DNA of 64,000 bases from Chaetoceros tenuissimus. Taxonomy: Eukaryota; Bacillariophyta; Thalassiosirophyceae; Chaetocerotales; Chaetocerotaceae. The translations under genes were made by a program, and so were the position numbers. The stretch spans positions 732,114-796,113 of the forward strand of contig BLLK01000057.1 of the NCBI GenBank assembly GCA_021927905.1, written 5' to 3'. Within the stretch, counting starts at the first letter, position 1. Each line of letters starts with the position of its first letter. The notes beneath the pieces were generated by a model that did no database searches, was not told where the DNA came from, and saw only the letters and a list, made by a program, of their open reading frames with translations. Below are positions 42,042 through 51,901 of this stretch, in pieces.

Positions 42042-43514
42042 ATATTGCGTACTAAAGTTTTTCGCTATTATATACTTGTTTTTTGTTTTGTTCTCCTGCT
42101 GATTAGAAACAGATATGCATTTTTTAAAATGGATTCGAGTCCTTTGGTTGTGCATTCACAACTACCTCCAGTATTTGAACTTTTAAATGATGAAAGCCAT
42201 AAAGAGCTATATAGCTGGGAGTTTCCTTTCCCGCTGGAGTGCCTGATGCAGCTGGTTGCGATGGAATTGGAGAGAGTTCATCATACGCTCCAAAAACACG
42301 ACGTTTGTTTTACCAGTCAATGAGCTTTTCGACGTCATTGTAAACGGTGGGTCTCTTTGATTCACCGTTTAGATGGCAGTCGAGTACTTTTAACTTCCAT
42401 AGATTTGCTAGCTTGATCTTTTGTTTGCAATCCAGTTGCGATTGATTTAATTTGTTTGTCTTGGTCTTCCTTTAATTTCCCCATTCCTTGATACTTGAAA
42501 AAACATTGATGGATATGGATATATTCTGTTTGAATGTTTCTCTCCAAATCAGAGGGTTGGGTTTGAAAGTTCTTATCAGATGATTCCTCTTGTTTTGAAT
42601 GCTTTCAGTTCTGGATACTCTTTAGAATTGAGCTCTAGTTTTGATATTTTAATTGAAAATGTTTGAAAAACTGGGCAACGAGCCATCACGGTGGAATCCT
42701 ATCCTTGATTGTAAGCTCTGGTGGCATTTCTTCATTATCTTGGTGCTTCACTCAAAGAATTAAATTGATGAAATAATTGAGAATACGCATTGATATAATG
42801 CGCCAAACAAGTTGCTTCCTTAACGATTACTTTGTCTTTGGAAAATGACGTGTTTCAAAATAGGGCACAAAATTTTCTCTGCAATGCCAAAGGGGGTTTC
42901 GGAGTTCTGCAACTGTCAGAGAATTACGTTCACTCTAGATGACTATAGATTCAAGATGGCTATAACTTGAAATATTCTGCAGAATTCCTTTTTGGTTGAT
43001 CAGATAGCTTTTGGCCGTATAGATTCTTGAACGCTCTCTTGAAATGATGGCATTCAAACCTTTATGACATGGAACATATCATGTTCAAGGTTGGAACTCT
43101 CTTGGTTGGAAAGAGTGAGCGACTAGCTACTAGATGTCATCAGCATGTCGTGACGAGATCAACCAAGAAGGCAGAGAGAATCAGAAGAGGTACCAGAAGA
43201 GCCTGAGACTACCTTTGAATAAATCAAGAAACAAGCTCCATTGCACAATCTTGAGATTTTTAGATGGTACAAAAGTTACTGCTGATACAAATGAGACTAT
43301 CTATCACAACACAATAGTAGTGAGGTAAAGCATACTTAGATATCATCATCTACGTAAAAAGTTTGTGCAGGTGGTATGTGGTGTACGTACAGTTAGATGT
43401 ACTACAGGGCCGCGACGGCCGACAAGAGGATGGAGGAGGACGGACAAAAAGGAGGACATAAATATTGAAATAGCCAAATATAATAATCAACTAGCTACTT
43501 TAACAGGCTCTTTA
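42042..43514. other. Intergenic with small fragments
   Basis: A 64-codon frame from ATG 42129 to 42323 looks mildly coding-like but is unrecognised. The 43134-43328 frame overlaps the second copy of the 105-bp dispersed repeat. Otherwise no gene is seen. Confidence 0.4.
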
Positions 43515-43712
43515 AAAATGGCCTCTCATAAAAAGTAACTCTCTCTTTTGAAGAACACATCACGTTGAAAAAGAGCTTGCACCTCCCTCTCTAGAGATAC
43601 TCTCTCTCTCTCTAATATACTCCGCCATTTTCAAAGCATCTTTAATTCAATATGGATCGGGACACACATCAAAACTCTCTCTTTACAATGTAAGAGAGAG
43701 ATACTCCGCCAT
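43515..43712 (+). promoter_or_regulatory. Repeated upstream module, second copy
   Basis: Matches 38383-38560 in order: GGCCTCTCATAAAAA, AAGAACACATC, TACTCCGCCATT (43615), AAAGCATCTTTAATT, AATGTAAGAGAGAGATACTCC (43680-43700). It lies 100 bp before the F-box-like gene at 43814. Confidence 0.55.
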
Positions 43713-43813
43713 TATCTCCAATTGGCTTGGAGTACGCGTTTCTAGTGCCTAAGCGAAAACAATAGGGACATAAAGAGCAAACTTTAATACCAGTACCACT
43801 TCATCTACCAGCC

Positions 43814-44926
43814 ATGGATTCTATGCAATATTCAAAAGGCAACAACTGTAACAAAAGGCAGCGGATACTGGCCACGGGGCCCTCAAAAGTTACTGATCTT
43901 CCAACCTCTCTCATTAGTAACTGCATTTCCTTTCTTGATCCTGAGAATGAGCCAGGTCACTACATCTTCGGAGCATCAGTAAATAAAGATTTCAAGGCTG
44001 CAGCTGAAGAGCTATACCAAGGTGTTCGTAATACTTCTTTGGAAAGTATCCTTAGTTCCCCTTCTATCTGTTTATATGTCTTGAACTTACTAAGGGAAGA
44101 TCCTACTGATGATATTGCGGTACAAACACGGAAAAAGATTCTGAACCCAATTTTTGAAAGTGATAGAGTCGACCTCTATCTAAATGCATTAGTGAAAGTT
44201 TACACACTTGACGGTTTCCACAATAACTTAGCTTTTCTAGTGAGGGCAGTACAATACAAAAGTACAGAGATTATGAGGTCCCACATTAATGGAAATGACG
44301 ACATTATTCACTTCTTGACTAAATTCAAATTGCCTGCAGAACTCAATTTGCCTGAAGGTGTGGAGATAAAAGTGTCCATTGATGAAGTCAAAAACTTTGT
44401 ACAGAGTATTCCAGCTGCCTGCGATCCACAAATGATTCAGGAATTAGTAGCAAAGGGAGTGGTGTTTAATTACATGTCAGTGTTGCACAGTCTAAAACGA
44501 AACGATATTGAGACCTTCAGGTGTTTACTTGATATAGTCCGAGTTCAAAAAGATGAAGATGAAATCCAGTCCATCATTATAGAAACATTGAATCATCATG
44601 ATTTGCGACTAGAGGCAGCCAAATGTCTATCTGAAAGAAACTATTTCGCAGAAGGGGAATGCTTTTTGATTGCCATGTACATTGTCATTACTGAGAATTC
44701 GGATAATGTCATAGATCTTGTAAAAGTATTTTGTGAGTCCGAGTTGAACTTGTCACAACAAGAATACAATACAATAGTATACGCTTGTATTTCATCAGAA
44801 AACATGGCTATTCTGGGCTACCTTCATAAATCTTTTCGTAGAATCAACCTAGAGTTGTTTCGTCGACTTGCTGTTGAAGGTGATTTGCCGGATCATGTTG
44901 CAGATTATTTGCAACGTTTAGAGTAA
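43814..44926 (+). CDS. F-box-like / ankyrin-like protein
   Basis: A 370-aa single-exon protein, ATG at 43814 (GCCATGG context). Basic N-terminus (KRQRI), then an F-box-like helix set at about residues 25-68: VTDLPTSLISNCISFLDP, with FGASVNKDFKAAAEELY as the second helix. The rest is all-helical with repeats of about 33 residues (RAVQYKSTEIMRSHI, HSLKRNDIETFRCLL, YACISSENMAILGYLH) that resemble degenerate ankyrin repeats. F-box proteins recruit substrates to SCF ubiquitin ligases; here that role is inferred from the N-terminus. A probable relic of a paralogue is at 47401-47574. Confidence 0.7.
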   Translation: MDSMQYSKGNNCNKRQRILATGPSKVTDLPTSLISNCISFLDPENEPGHYIFGASVNKDFKAAAEELYQGVRNTSLESILSSPSICLYVLNLLREDPTDDIAVQTRKKILNPIFESDRVDLYLNALVKVYTLDGFHNNLAFLVRAVQYKSTEIMRSHINGNDDIIHFLTKFKLPAELNLPEGVEIKVSIDEVKNFVQSIPAACDPQMIQELVAKGVVFNYMSVLHSLKRNDIETFRCLLDIVRVQKDEDEIQSIIIETLNHHDLRLEAAKCLSERNYFAEGECFLIAMYIVITENSDNVIDLVKVFCESELNLSQQEYNTIVYACISSENMAILGYLHKSFRRINLELFRRLAVEGDLPDHVADYLQRLE

Positions 44927-44949
44927 AATTTAATTGGAATATATCATAC

Positions 44950-45080
44950 TTATCATCGGTTTCAACTTTGCATAAATAGACAACAATATCACCTAGCTTC
45001 CATGGATGGCGCGGAGGTTCACATCAGTCACCCCTTGAGAATACGAACCTCCGGAAAGTCGGATCTAATGCATATACAAT
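44950..45080. repeat. Dispersed repeat with GGAGGTTC stem, copy 1
   Basis: About 130 bp (ATCATCG.T.TCA.CTTT.CATAAATAGACAAC ... TGAAGTCGGAT-like end) recurs at 47632-47770. The core is an inverted repeat GGAGGTTC (45013-45020) and GAACCTCC (45045-45052) around CACCCCTTGAGA. It immediately follows the F-box-like gene. Confidence 0.75.
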
Positions 45081-45744
45081 AGAATCAGTATGAAGATGTA
45101 TCGACGAAGGTTATTATTCAGGAGCATGGATATTATTTAGGAGCATGGAGACTATCCCTAACTGATTTTAAGAGTCTCATTTTTGTAAATCTCTCGTGAA
45201 ATCTTGAATTCATATTTCGTTACCCAAGTTTGTTAGCACTCTAACCTTTACACCGAGTTGCTTTGAAAAGGAATGAAGTTGTCTGCCTACCTCCTTATTT
45301 CGAACCTGGTTACTACTTCATGTAAAAGTTTCGCCACTACAAACAACTCTTTTTGTGCTAAAATTCAAAAAATCTTCGAATTGAGAAAAATATCGAAAGT
45401 TTTCCATCTCAGCTTGAAAGAGAACTCAGTTAAAGTAATAGGGATTTGAATGAAGTTGTATACAATGTTTCTAGTGATTTGAGGAGCATGAAAGTTTTAG
45501 CGACTGAAAGCTCAAGAGTTTCTTTATTCAAATTCATTTTCGAATTTTCGAATTTGAACACTGTCGGCCCCATGAGGGATCAAAAAGTCGTCGATTTACG
45601 TCACCATGACACATCGTGATGCAATACGTGAAGCTATTCTTTTTACTCGATAGCTTTTCTTTTCAGTCCATTTCATTAAATATTTACTTTGATTTTCCCG
45701 CTGTAGACTCATTTATACATAATATCATATATTTGCTCTTCAAC
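45081..45744. other. Upstream region of LRR_5 gene
   Basis: No gene is seen. It lacks the conserved promoter block found at the 17, 21 and 23 kb LRR_5 copies, so this paralogue has a different upstream sequence. Confidence 0.5.
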
Positions 45745-46899
45745 ATGAAAGTTGCTACTGTTGAAGGCCTCCTGACTCTTTACTATGACGGATCTGAACT
45801 ATGGAGTGATGAACTAGAGTATTCTGACTTCAGCAAGGAAGATAAGGATGAGTTTTGGAAGAGATGCTGGGAGCATTATCACCAAGAGAGACAATCATGG
45901 CAGCAGATAATTGTGATTGAAGGCGTCATTGAAATTCCGTTTAGCACTTTTGAGGGATGCTACAACATCCAAAGAGTTATCTTTGCTGATACTGTTACTA
46001 CCATTAAATATGATGCTTTCTCTCGTTGTAGGAATCTAAAATTCATCAAGTGGTCCATTAACTTACACTGCATTTGTTCATCTGCTTTCGAAGGTTGTGA
46101 CCTTTCAAGTGTCTTTCTACCTCCAAGATGCAAATTGATTGGACAAGGGGCATTTAAAGGTAACAGAAACTTAGAAATCTTGAATGTCCCAAAGGATGTA
46201 GAGCTAGAAACTGGGGTGCCAGAACTTGGGATAGTTGACCATACAAAGTTACTTGAAAGTTCTCCATTTGAGGATGCTTCCCCTGTGGTTTTGGATTGGT
46301 TGAAGAATATCAACAACATATTCCCTTTGCATAGAGTCTGCAGCTCCTATGAACCGTCTCTAGAAATCATCCTCGATACCACGAAGGAAATTGGAGGAGA
46401 AAAGGCTTTCAAGTTAGAGAATAGTATTGGTATTACTGCGTCACAATACTTGCAGGAAAATCCATATGCAACTGTGACGGAGAAAGAAATCATTGAGAAG
46501 TATGTTTTGCAGATTGGTGGCATCGATCAAGAAGAAGAAATGCTGCAGTTAAAGAAGCGCGAGGCTGAGAAAGATATACAAATTCTTTCTCTGAGAGAAA
46601 TCATCACTGCACGGGAACATGAGAACAATGCCTTGAAGCAAGAGATCAGTGCTTTGAAGCTTCAATTATCATCAGAAAATGAATCTAGTGACAATTCCAT
46701 CATTCCAATGAAAAGAAGCAAAACAAATGAATCAGTAGCAAGCATGGATACCACAAATAAAGAAGTAGCAGATTTGCAATCTGAGAATGAAGACCTTGTA
46801 CAACAGCTCAAGATAGAGAAGTCAAATCATCTCAGTACAATTGCACGTCTAGAAGATGCCCGAAAAACTTTGAAAGAAGCATATGCAAATCAGAAATAA
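45745..46899 (+). CDS. LRR_5 protein with C-terminal coiled coil
   Basis: The family start MKVATVEGLLTLYYDGS sets the ATG at 45745 (open 43 codons upstream without ATG at the family position); 384 aa. LRR_5 repeats occupy about residues 65-165 (VIFADTVTTIKYDAFSRC, SAFEGCDLSSVFLPPRC, GAFKGNRNLEILNV). The ankyrin-like module follows (FPLHRVCSSYEP, GITASQYLQENPYA, EKYVLQIGG). Unlike other copies, about 110 residues of coiled coil are added (EKDIQILSLREIITAREHE..., LQSENEDLVQQLKIEK), with a KRSK basic patch. The tail suggests dimerisation and possibly nuclear location. Confidence 0.85.
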   Translation: MKVATVEGLLTLYYDGSELWSDELEYSDFSKEDKDEFWKRCWEHYHQERQSWQQIIVIEGVIEIPFSTFEGCYNIQRVIFADTVTTIKYDAFSRCRNLKFIKWSINLHCICSSAFEGCDLSSVFLPPRCKLIGQGAFKGNRNLEILNVPKDVELETGVPELGIVDHTKLLESSPFEDASPVVLDWLKNINNIFPLHRVCSSYEPSLEIILDTTKEIGGEKAFKLENSIGITASQYLQENPYATVTEKEIIEKYVLQIGGIDQEEEMLQLKKREAEKDIQILSLREIITAREHENNALKQEISALKLQLSSENESSDNSIIPMKRSKTNESVASMDTTNKEVADLQSENEDLVQQLKIEKSNHLSTIARLEDARKTLKEAYANQK

Positions 46900-47400
46900 T
46901 TCACATTCATATACTGAAAAATCTATAAATACGCTCTTTTCAAGAGATAAAAGCTTGCGTAAAGCATTGTCACTTTGAACAAATATTATATTAATAATTA
47001 TAAGCATTTAATATTGAATTCATGTAGCATGTACTCGTTTGATCAAGAGAGCTTCTTCCTAGAATATCTTTTTTGGCAATTATACAATGTCTCTATATCT
47101 TATATTCATCGTCAAATCATCTAGATGCATGCGCTCCCATTGTGCAAAGCATGCAATAGTTTGATCCAGTGAGCTCCGAATGCTCTACAACATCTTATAC
47201 TCATCATCGTCTGGGTATGTGAGGGAATGGTAGTAATCAACGGGCCATTTTGGCGCTGCTTTACTAATTAACTGAAGTGTTAGTTTCTGATACTACTAAG
47301 AGGTAAAAGATTGCAAGATCAATAAAAGTGGTAAAGTCGGTTTAAAGTAGGTCTATTGAATTTAAATAGCATCAGGTGTTAAAAAGATGATCTCTCCAGG
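46900..47400. other. Intergenic
   Basis: 3' flank of the LRR_5 gene; no coding signal. Confidence 0.4.
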
Positions 47401-47574
47401 CTTACATTTACAAAGGAAGACAAAGTGTTATTCGAAAAATCTATTTATGGAAAACAAGATGAGAGAGGTTACATAGATTTCGAAAAGTACGTTCCACCAG
47501 ATCTTTTTAGAAGATTTAGATTATGCCTATTCTTTAGACATTTGGGAGCATTATGGCAGTTGATAGAATTTTAA
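47401..47574 (+). pseudogene. Coding relic followed by shared 3' repeat
   Basis: A 57-codon open end (FTKEDKVLFEKSIYGKQD...YVPPDLFRRFRLCLFFRHLG) ending in TAA. The 130-bp repeat that follows the F-box-like gene also follows this relic, so it is probably the end of a lost paralogue of that locus, although the two proteins' ends are not clearly alike. Confidence 0.45.
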
Positions 47575-47631
47575 AAGTATACCAATAAACTGTCTTATTT
47601 CATATTTCATATATCCCTTTTAGATTATTGT

Positions 47632-47770
47632 ATTATCATCGTTGTCAGCTTTACATAAATAGACAACTATGTGATTCCAAAACTTCCATATATAGCGAGG
47701 AGGTTCACATCATGTCACCCCTTGAGATGATGAACCTCCGCATGAAGTCGGATTCAATACATATACCTTC
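47632..47770. repeat. Dispersed repeat with GGAGGTTC stem, copy 2
   Basis: Second copy of the 44950-45080 repeat. The stem arms are GGAGGTTC at 47699-47706 and GAACCTCC at 47732-47739. Confidence 0.75.
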
Positions 47771-48220
47771 TAAATCCAATTCATTAAAGCTTTGACATCG
47801 TTGTCATGTTAGCATCATTATAGACAAGGATGTACTCCACACCTGGTTCCCATGTATAGATCGTATGAATTCGAGCCCCATATCAATTCATACATATACC
47901 CTCAAACTCTCCAACTCCTTATATGTTCTGTTGACTGACCCTTTGGAGATAACATACTTATGTATGAGTTGTCCGACATCTATCCAAACATATTCAAAAT
48001 AACTCCTGAACTCCTCATGTTTGGCAGCCAAGCTATAAGAAACCTGATAATTGAGAATCTGTAATACTAGCATTGACATAAAAGAGAAATATGAAATAGA
48101 ATACTTACTCTCTCATCTGTAGCATCTTCCATCATTCCGCCCCTCCATCCTTTGTGTAATCTTCCACTCTTTCGTTCTACCAAACATCTTTCCAACACCT
48201 CATCTTCTGTTCCAAAGATA

Positions 48221-48441
48221 GACTGCCTATTTCTAAAATAGACATTGCCGAGCAAAAGGCAAAGGGCGACACTATACTCATTACTTCTAAGTAGAGGAGT
48301 CAGTGATGGGCGAGCGATGATGGACGAGTGACTGCCTACTTCTAAAGTAAGCAAGTCGACAAGAGAGACAAGAGACTCTCTATTTCTAAAATAGAATAGT
48401 ACAGCAGAACAGTGACTGCCTACTTCAAAAGTAAGCAAGTC
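48221..48441. repeat. Array of short hairpins
   Basis: Five related palindromes around TTCTAAA/TTCAAAA centres: CTATTTCTAAAATAG (about 48227 and 48380), TTACTTCTAAGTAG (48281), CTACTTCTAAAGTAAG (48336) and CTACTTCAAAAGTAAG (48419). Two share the longer GTGACTGCC...GCAAGTC frame (48329-48357 and 48412-48441). A minus-strand frame over this stretch is an artefact of the repeat. Confidence 0.7.
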
Positions 48442-48465
48442 AGACAGGAGCGAGGACAAGTCAAT

Positions 48466-48511
48466 ACACAAATCTATTCAATAACTTCGACTTGATTGAA
48501 TAGATTTGTGT
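48466..48511. repeat. Perfect 17-bp stem hairpin
   Basis: ACACAAATCTATTCAAT (48466-48482) and its exact reverse complement (48495-48511) flank a 12-nt loop. The structure is strong and isolated, and could be a transcribed hairpin, a terminus of a small mobile element or an unstable palindrome. Confidence 0.85.
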
Positions 48512-49233
48512 GAAGAATGAATAAGTGTTGTGTGAAATACTACAATCTTTATCTGTTGTGTTTCAGCGATGACAACTATCGCTGAATGTCGCTGACAGCT
48601 GTCGTTGAGCTAAACAAATAAACATTCCGATCCTGTAAAATAGCCAAATACAATAAGCAACTAGCTACTTGTACTAGCATGCAAAACGACGACGGCAAAC
48701 CATCACCATCACTTAATCACTTAATCAAAGAGCCAACAACAAAGTTTGTTCTAATCAACAACTTTAGCAATTGTCTCATCCTATTATCCTTTCTCATTCA
48801 TAAGAAAGTCATTCTTTTCCTATTGGCTACTGCGCTGCTTTCAAATTGAGATGGGACTGGAGATGGTGATTGAACGACATGGAAAGCAAACGACACATGT
48901 TGAGGATACCTTGTTTTTTGAATGCCTCCTCATTCCTTCATTATTTCCATCAGAACTCATCTCATTGTACTTATAAAATACCTGGTTAAGAGTACTACTT
49001 ACACATTCTCCTACTTTGTCGGCTAGACTCAGTCTGTTGTGGTATCATGATGGGATCAGATTCTCACTATGGACTGATTGTTGAGATTGAGATAGAAGTC
49101 CCACCGTGAATTCAATTTTCACTGCCGTGGAAGCTAGTAAAATGATTAGCTTCGACTCCACCATTGCATATTAGTTCATTCTTTTCATTTCATTTATTGG
49201 TAGCTCCATTCTCATTTCATTAATTCATCTACA
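48512..49233. other. Intergenic, palindrome-rich left end
   Basis: At 48567-48612 related CGCTGA/TCAGCG motifs continue the palindromic character. No gene is seen to 49233; the last 60 bases are the leader of the next gene. Confidence 0.4.
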
Positions 49234-49833
49234 ATGGCTCATGAAGACTATAATTCCGATGATAGCTATGATCCGCTTTTGGATGGACCTCCTGTGTTTG
49301 AGAATGTTCTACTCAGAACCCCAGAAAGAGAAAGAAGACAACGAATTCAGGACCGTGAAAAAACAGTAGAACGTATGCAAAAATTTATTAGAGAAAATGA
49401 TTTGAATGGACGTTTATTTCATGCTGATTTTGAACAGATGAGAGACTCCATGAGACCTCATGTGAGAGATAATGCACTAGCACAAAATGTATTCTACGAT
49501 TTTCTTCTCGACAAACTCAGTGAGTTCCTTCATGAAAAAGGATGCGGAATGGATGGTAATAGATCTATGTACTTTGCCTACAAAACAAGTGACCTTTTCG
49601 ATATGGATGATTGGAATGAAACTCAAGAACCGAAAGTAACTTTGTATCTTGAGAGATGGATGATTTCGAAATGGGATTCTGAACATAGATTCCATTACCA
49701 CGGCAACAGTTATAGCTTCGTGGATATCTTTGAAGATGTCACACAAGTTCCAAAGCACATCCTTGACTTCATGAGATGGATTGCAGAATGGGCTGAGGGT
49801 AATTTAAGATTTGCTCCTACCCCGGCATTGTAA
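49234..49833 (+). CDS. Unknown hydrophilic protein, 199 aa
   Basis: ATG at 49234 in context TACAATGG. Highly charged N-terminus (RTPERERRQRIQDREKTVERM) followed by a mixed, helical, probably folded part with many aromatic residues (MYFAYKTSDLF, RWMISKWDSEHRFHYHGNSY). No known motif recognised. No neighbours share it. Codon usage and length support a real gene. Confidence 0.65.
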   Translation: MAHEDYNSDDSYDPLLDGPPVFENVLLRTPERERRQRIQDREKTVERMQKFIRENDLNGRLFHADFEQMRDSMRPHVRDNALAQNVFYDFLLDKLSEFLHEKGCGMDGNRSMYFAYKTSDLFDMDDWNETQEPKVTLYLERWMISKWDSEHRFHYHGNSYSFVDIFEDVTQVPKHILDFMRWIAEWAEGNLRFAPTPAL

Positions 49834-50344
49834 ATCCAATTAGTTTGGCAGCTTCGCTCTACATAAGTAGAATACGTAATATTTTTAAAATATACAATTA
49901 ACCTTATGCATTGTATTATATATGTATGAGAAAGTCATTGAAGAGTTACAAGTAGTTTCACAAAATAAATTATCCATATCTACTGCAAAACAAGAGTATC
50001 AAGTCCAACATCGGCAGTGCTTGCCATTGGTTCTCTCTCTATTGGAGCAAAAACAATAAAACTCTTTTCTTTGCAGTCTACTAGTACAACGCAAATGATA
50101 CCAGCAGCATCAAAAAGATAAAATTAATCACCATTGGCATCAGAAAGAGTGTTTTCAAATAGCTGAAGCTGTTGGATTAGCAGATAAGATGCTGAGAAAC
50201 TCTATGAATGTAGAATGGTTTTCCAATTTGTAATTAACTAGATACTAAAGTGAGTCCCATCTTTGTTCATGGATGAGAACTCCAATTATGCGAACTCTAA
50301 TTTTCACATTTCATCAAAGATTTGCGCAGTAAAAGAGAGAATTA
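49834..50344. other. Intergenic
   Basis: No gene. At 50251-50313 a 60-bp stretch (GAGTCCCATCT..GATGAGAACTC) recurs at 54117-54176 on the other side of the retroelement nest. Confidence 0.45.
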
Positions 50345-50720
50345 AGACCTACAAGAAACTGCTTGTTTTTGGTAGAATAGTGGAGGGACATGCAACAAGC
50401 AAATACTGTACCCTGAGTGGTTGTGTGACCGGTGATAGTACGTCTAAGGTAAAATAGAAAGATAAACCCAAACCTAAACCTGTGTAGGCTGAGAACCAAT
50501 GACAACGGACGTCAATTAAATTGTATGCAATATTACAACAGCTCATACTTCACAATTCGTTTCAAATCTTATAACCTTTAATTTACATATATGTTTTACT
50601 TTAGGATAGGCTAACAAGTTCGAAAAGAAGTGCTTGTTGATTGTGAGCTTACAGTGTGTTGACTACAGAGCGAGTTCCTCAGAGCTTCGCTAAATTCAAA
50701 GGTGCCTTCACAAGATTTCA
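50345..50720 (-). mobile_element. Diverged Ty1/copia LTR relic
   Basis: Contains, in the same order as the LTR at 51228-51860, ACAAGAAACTGCTTGTT.., TGGAGGGA.., AAATACTGTAC.., then ATTGTGAGCTTACAGTGTGTTGACTAC and GAGTTCCTCAGAGCTT. It is diverged and is a separate, older insertion than the two near-identical copies to the right. Confidence 0.6.
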
Positions 50721-50746
50721 ATTAGAAAATTCAAAATAAATGATTG

Positions 50747-50760
50747 TTAGGGTTAGGGTT
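50747..50760. repeat. Short telomere-like (TTAGGG)n tract
   Basis: TTAGGGTTAGGGTT; see the finding on interstitial telomere-like tracts. Confidence 0.8.
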
Positions 50761-50924
50761 GTCAATGTTGCAATCCAATTCGATTTAGAGGTTGTGACTT
50801 CCTGTATGGTTGACTTTGCCTTGTCCCTATCACGTATGTATTCTTTTGCTGTTACTTCTGTGTGGGTGACTTCGGTTATTTCTGTGTGGGTGACTTCGTT
50901 GTGAACCTGCCATCTGTTGAGAGC

Positions 50925-51180
50925 AATGTATGATGATTCCTATGATGATTCCTGTATCATCATTTTCGAGAATACTGTTGCTTTGTAGTATGGTAGTAGA
51001 TTCGACTTTTTGGGTAGCTGTGCTGCAATCCTCGAGTACACTTTATTCTGCAATGATTCCTCCCATCGCCTCGATTGCCATCCTAGTAAGAACTGGAACC
51101 ATCCTAGCATGCCTTGTTTATTGTGGGCTTCTTGAAGCAGCAGGTCTGTGCTATCATGTAACTGCATTGGAGTCATTCAC
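50925..51180 (-). pseudogene. LINE-type relic, 3' part
   Basis: Reads PMQLHDSTDLLLQEAHNKQG then LGWFQFLLGWQSRRWEE...SRIAAQLP...MMIQES, colinear with PMQLDDHTDPLLQEALDEQD...MMIQEA in the element at 58559-63085. This is the continuation, across the copia insertion, of the relic at 54060-54650. Confidence 0.8.
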
Positions 51181-51227
51181 TTGAGGAGTAATTTCTTTTC
51201 ACACAAACATAGACTCTAGGCCTACGA

Positions 51228-51860
51228 GAAACTGCTTGTTGCTAGTATAAGAGCGGAGGGAACAGCACCAATCAAATGCTGTACGCTGTCCGCGAATGAG
51301 TTGTATAATATAGATAAGAAGCTAACTAAGAGAACGAGTTAGTTTCAGAGTATTTGATGATTGTGAACTTATAGTTAGTTGACTACTGTTTGAGTTCCTC
51401 AGGGCTTGGTTGAAGTTCAGGTGTCAAGTAATCAGACTTTGGCATCTCAAGAGAATCAGCCAATGAAAAATAAATGCTTGACACTTTCTTTGAACTTTCA
51501 ATTCGAGCTCTGCTATTGGACGGACTCAAACTTATGTACTATGTATAAGAAGTATGTACTCCTGTATAAGCTTTATTGAGGAGCTTGTAGAACAATGTAT
51601 TGTAGTTAGAAGCTCTAACTAATAAGTAGTTGATATGTAAATTCGTTGAATGTAGTTTTGTGACAAATGACGTGACAGCATCGCTAGGAATGCTTTCAGG
51701 CCATTTCTTGATTGGTGTGACATCGAACATTGATCATTGACGCGTGTCATTGGTAGGAAATATATAGATATGAATATTATGTAAGTGCGAACAAAGTGGT
51801 TGGTAAATAAAGTGCCCTGTTACAGTTAGCTTAGCGATTGTTAAGAAAGTCAAGTCCGAC
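51228..51860 (-). repeat. 3' LTR of copia copy 1
   Basis: About 630 bp, near-identical to 57353-57975. Copy 2 lacks 14 bp near the outer end (TGCTAGTATAAGAG type) and has a 7-bp duplication (TATAATG). The inner boundary is set at the polypurine tract and is approximate, because no 5' LTR lies in the window. Confidence 0.75.
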
Positions 51861-51901
51861 TCTCCCTCCAATTCTGAACCAACTGTTATTGGCGCAATGA
51901 G

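Noticed and set aside
48067-48471. 134-codon minus-strand frame
   Set aside because: It runs through the hairpin array, whose repeats create the open frame.
50747-50760. Chromosome end
   Set aside because: The TTAGGG tract is only about 14 bp and lies inside coding and transposon-rich DNA on both sides.
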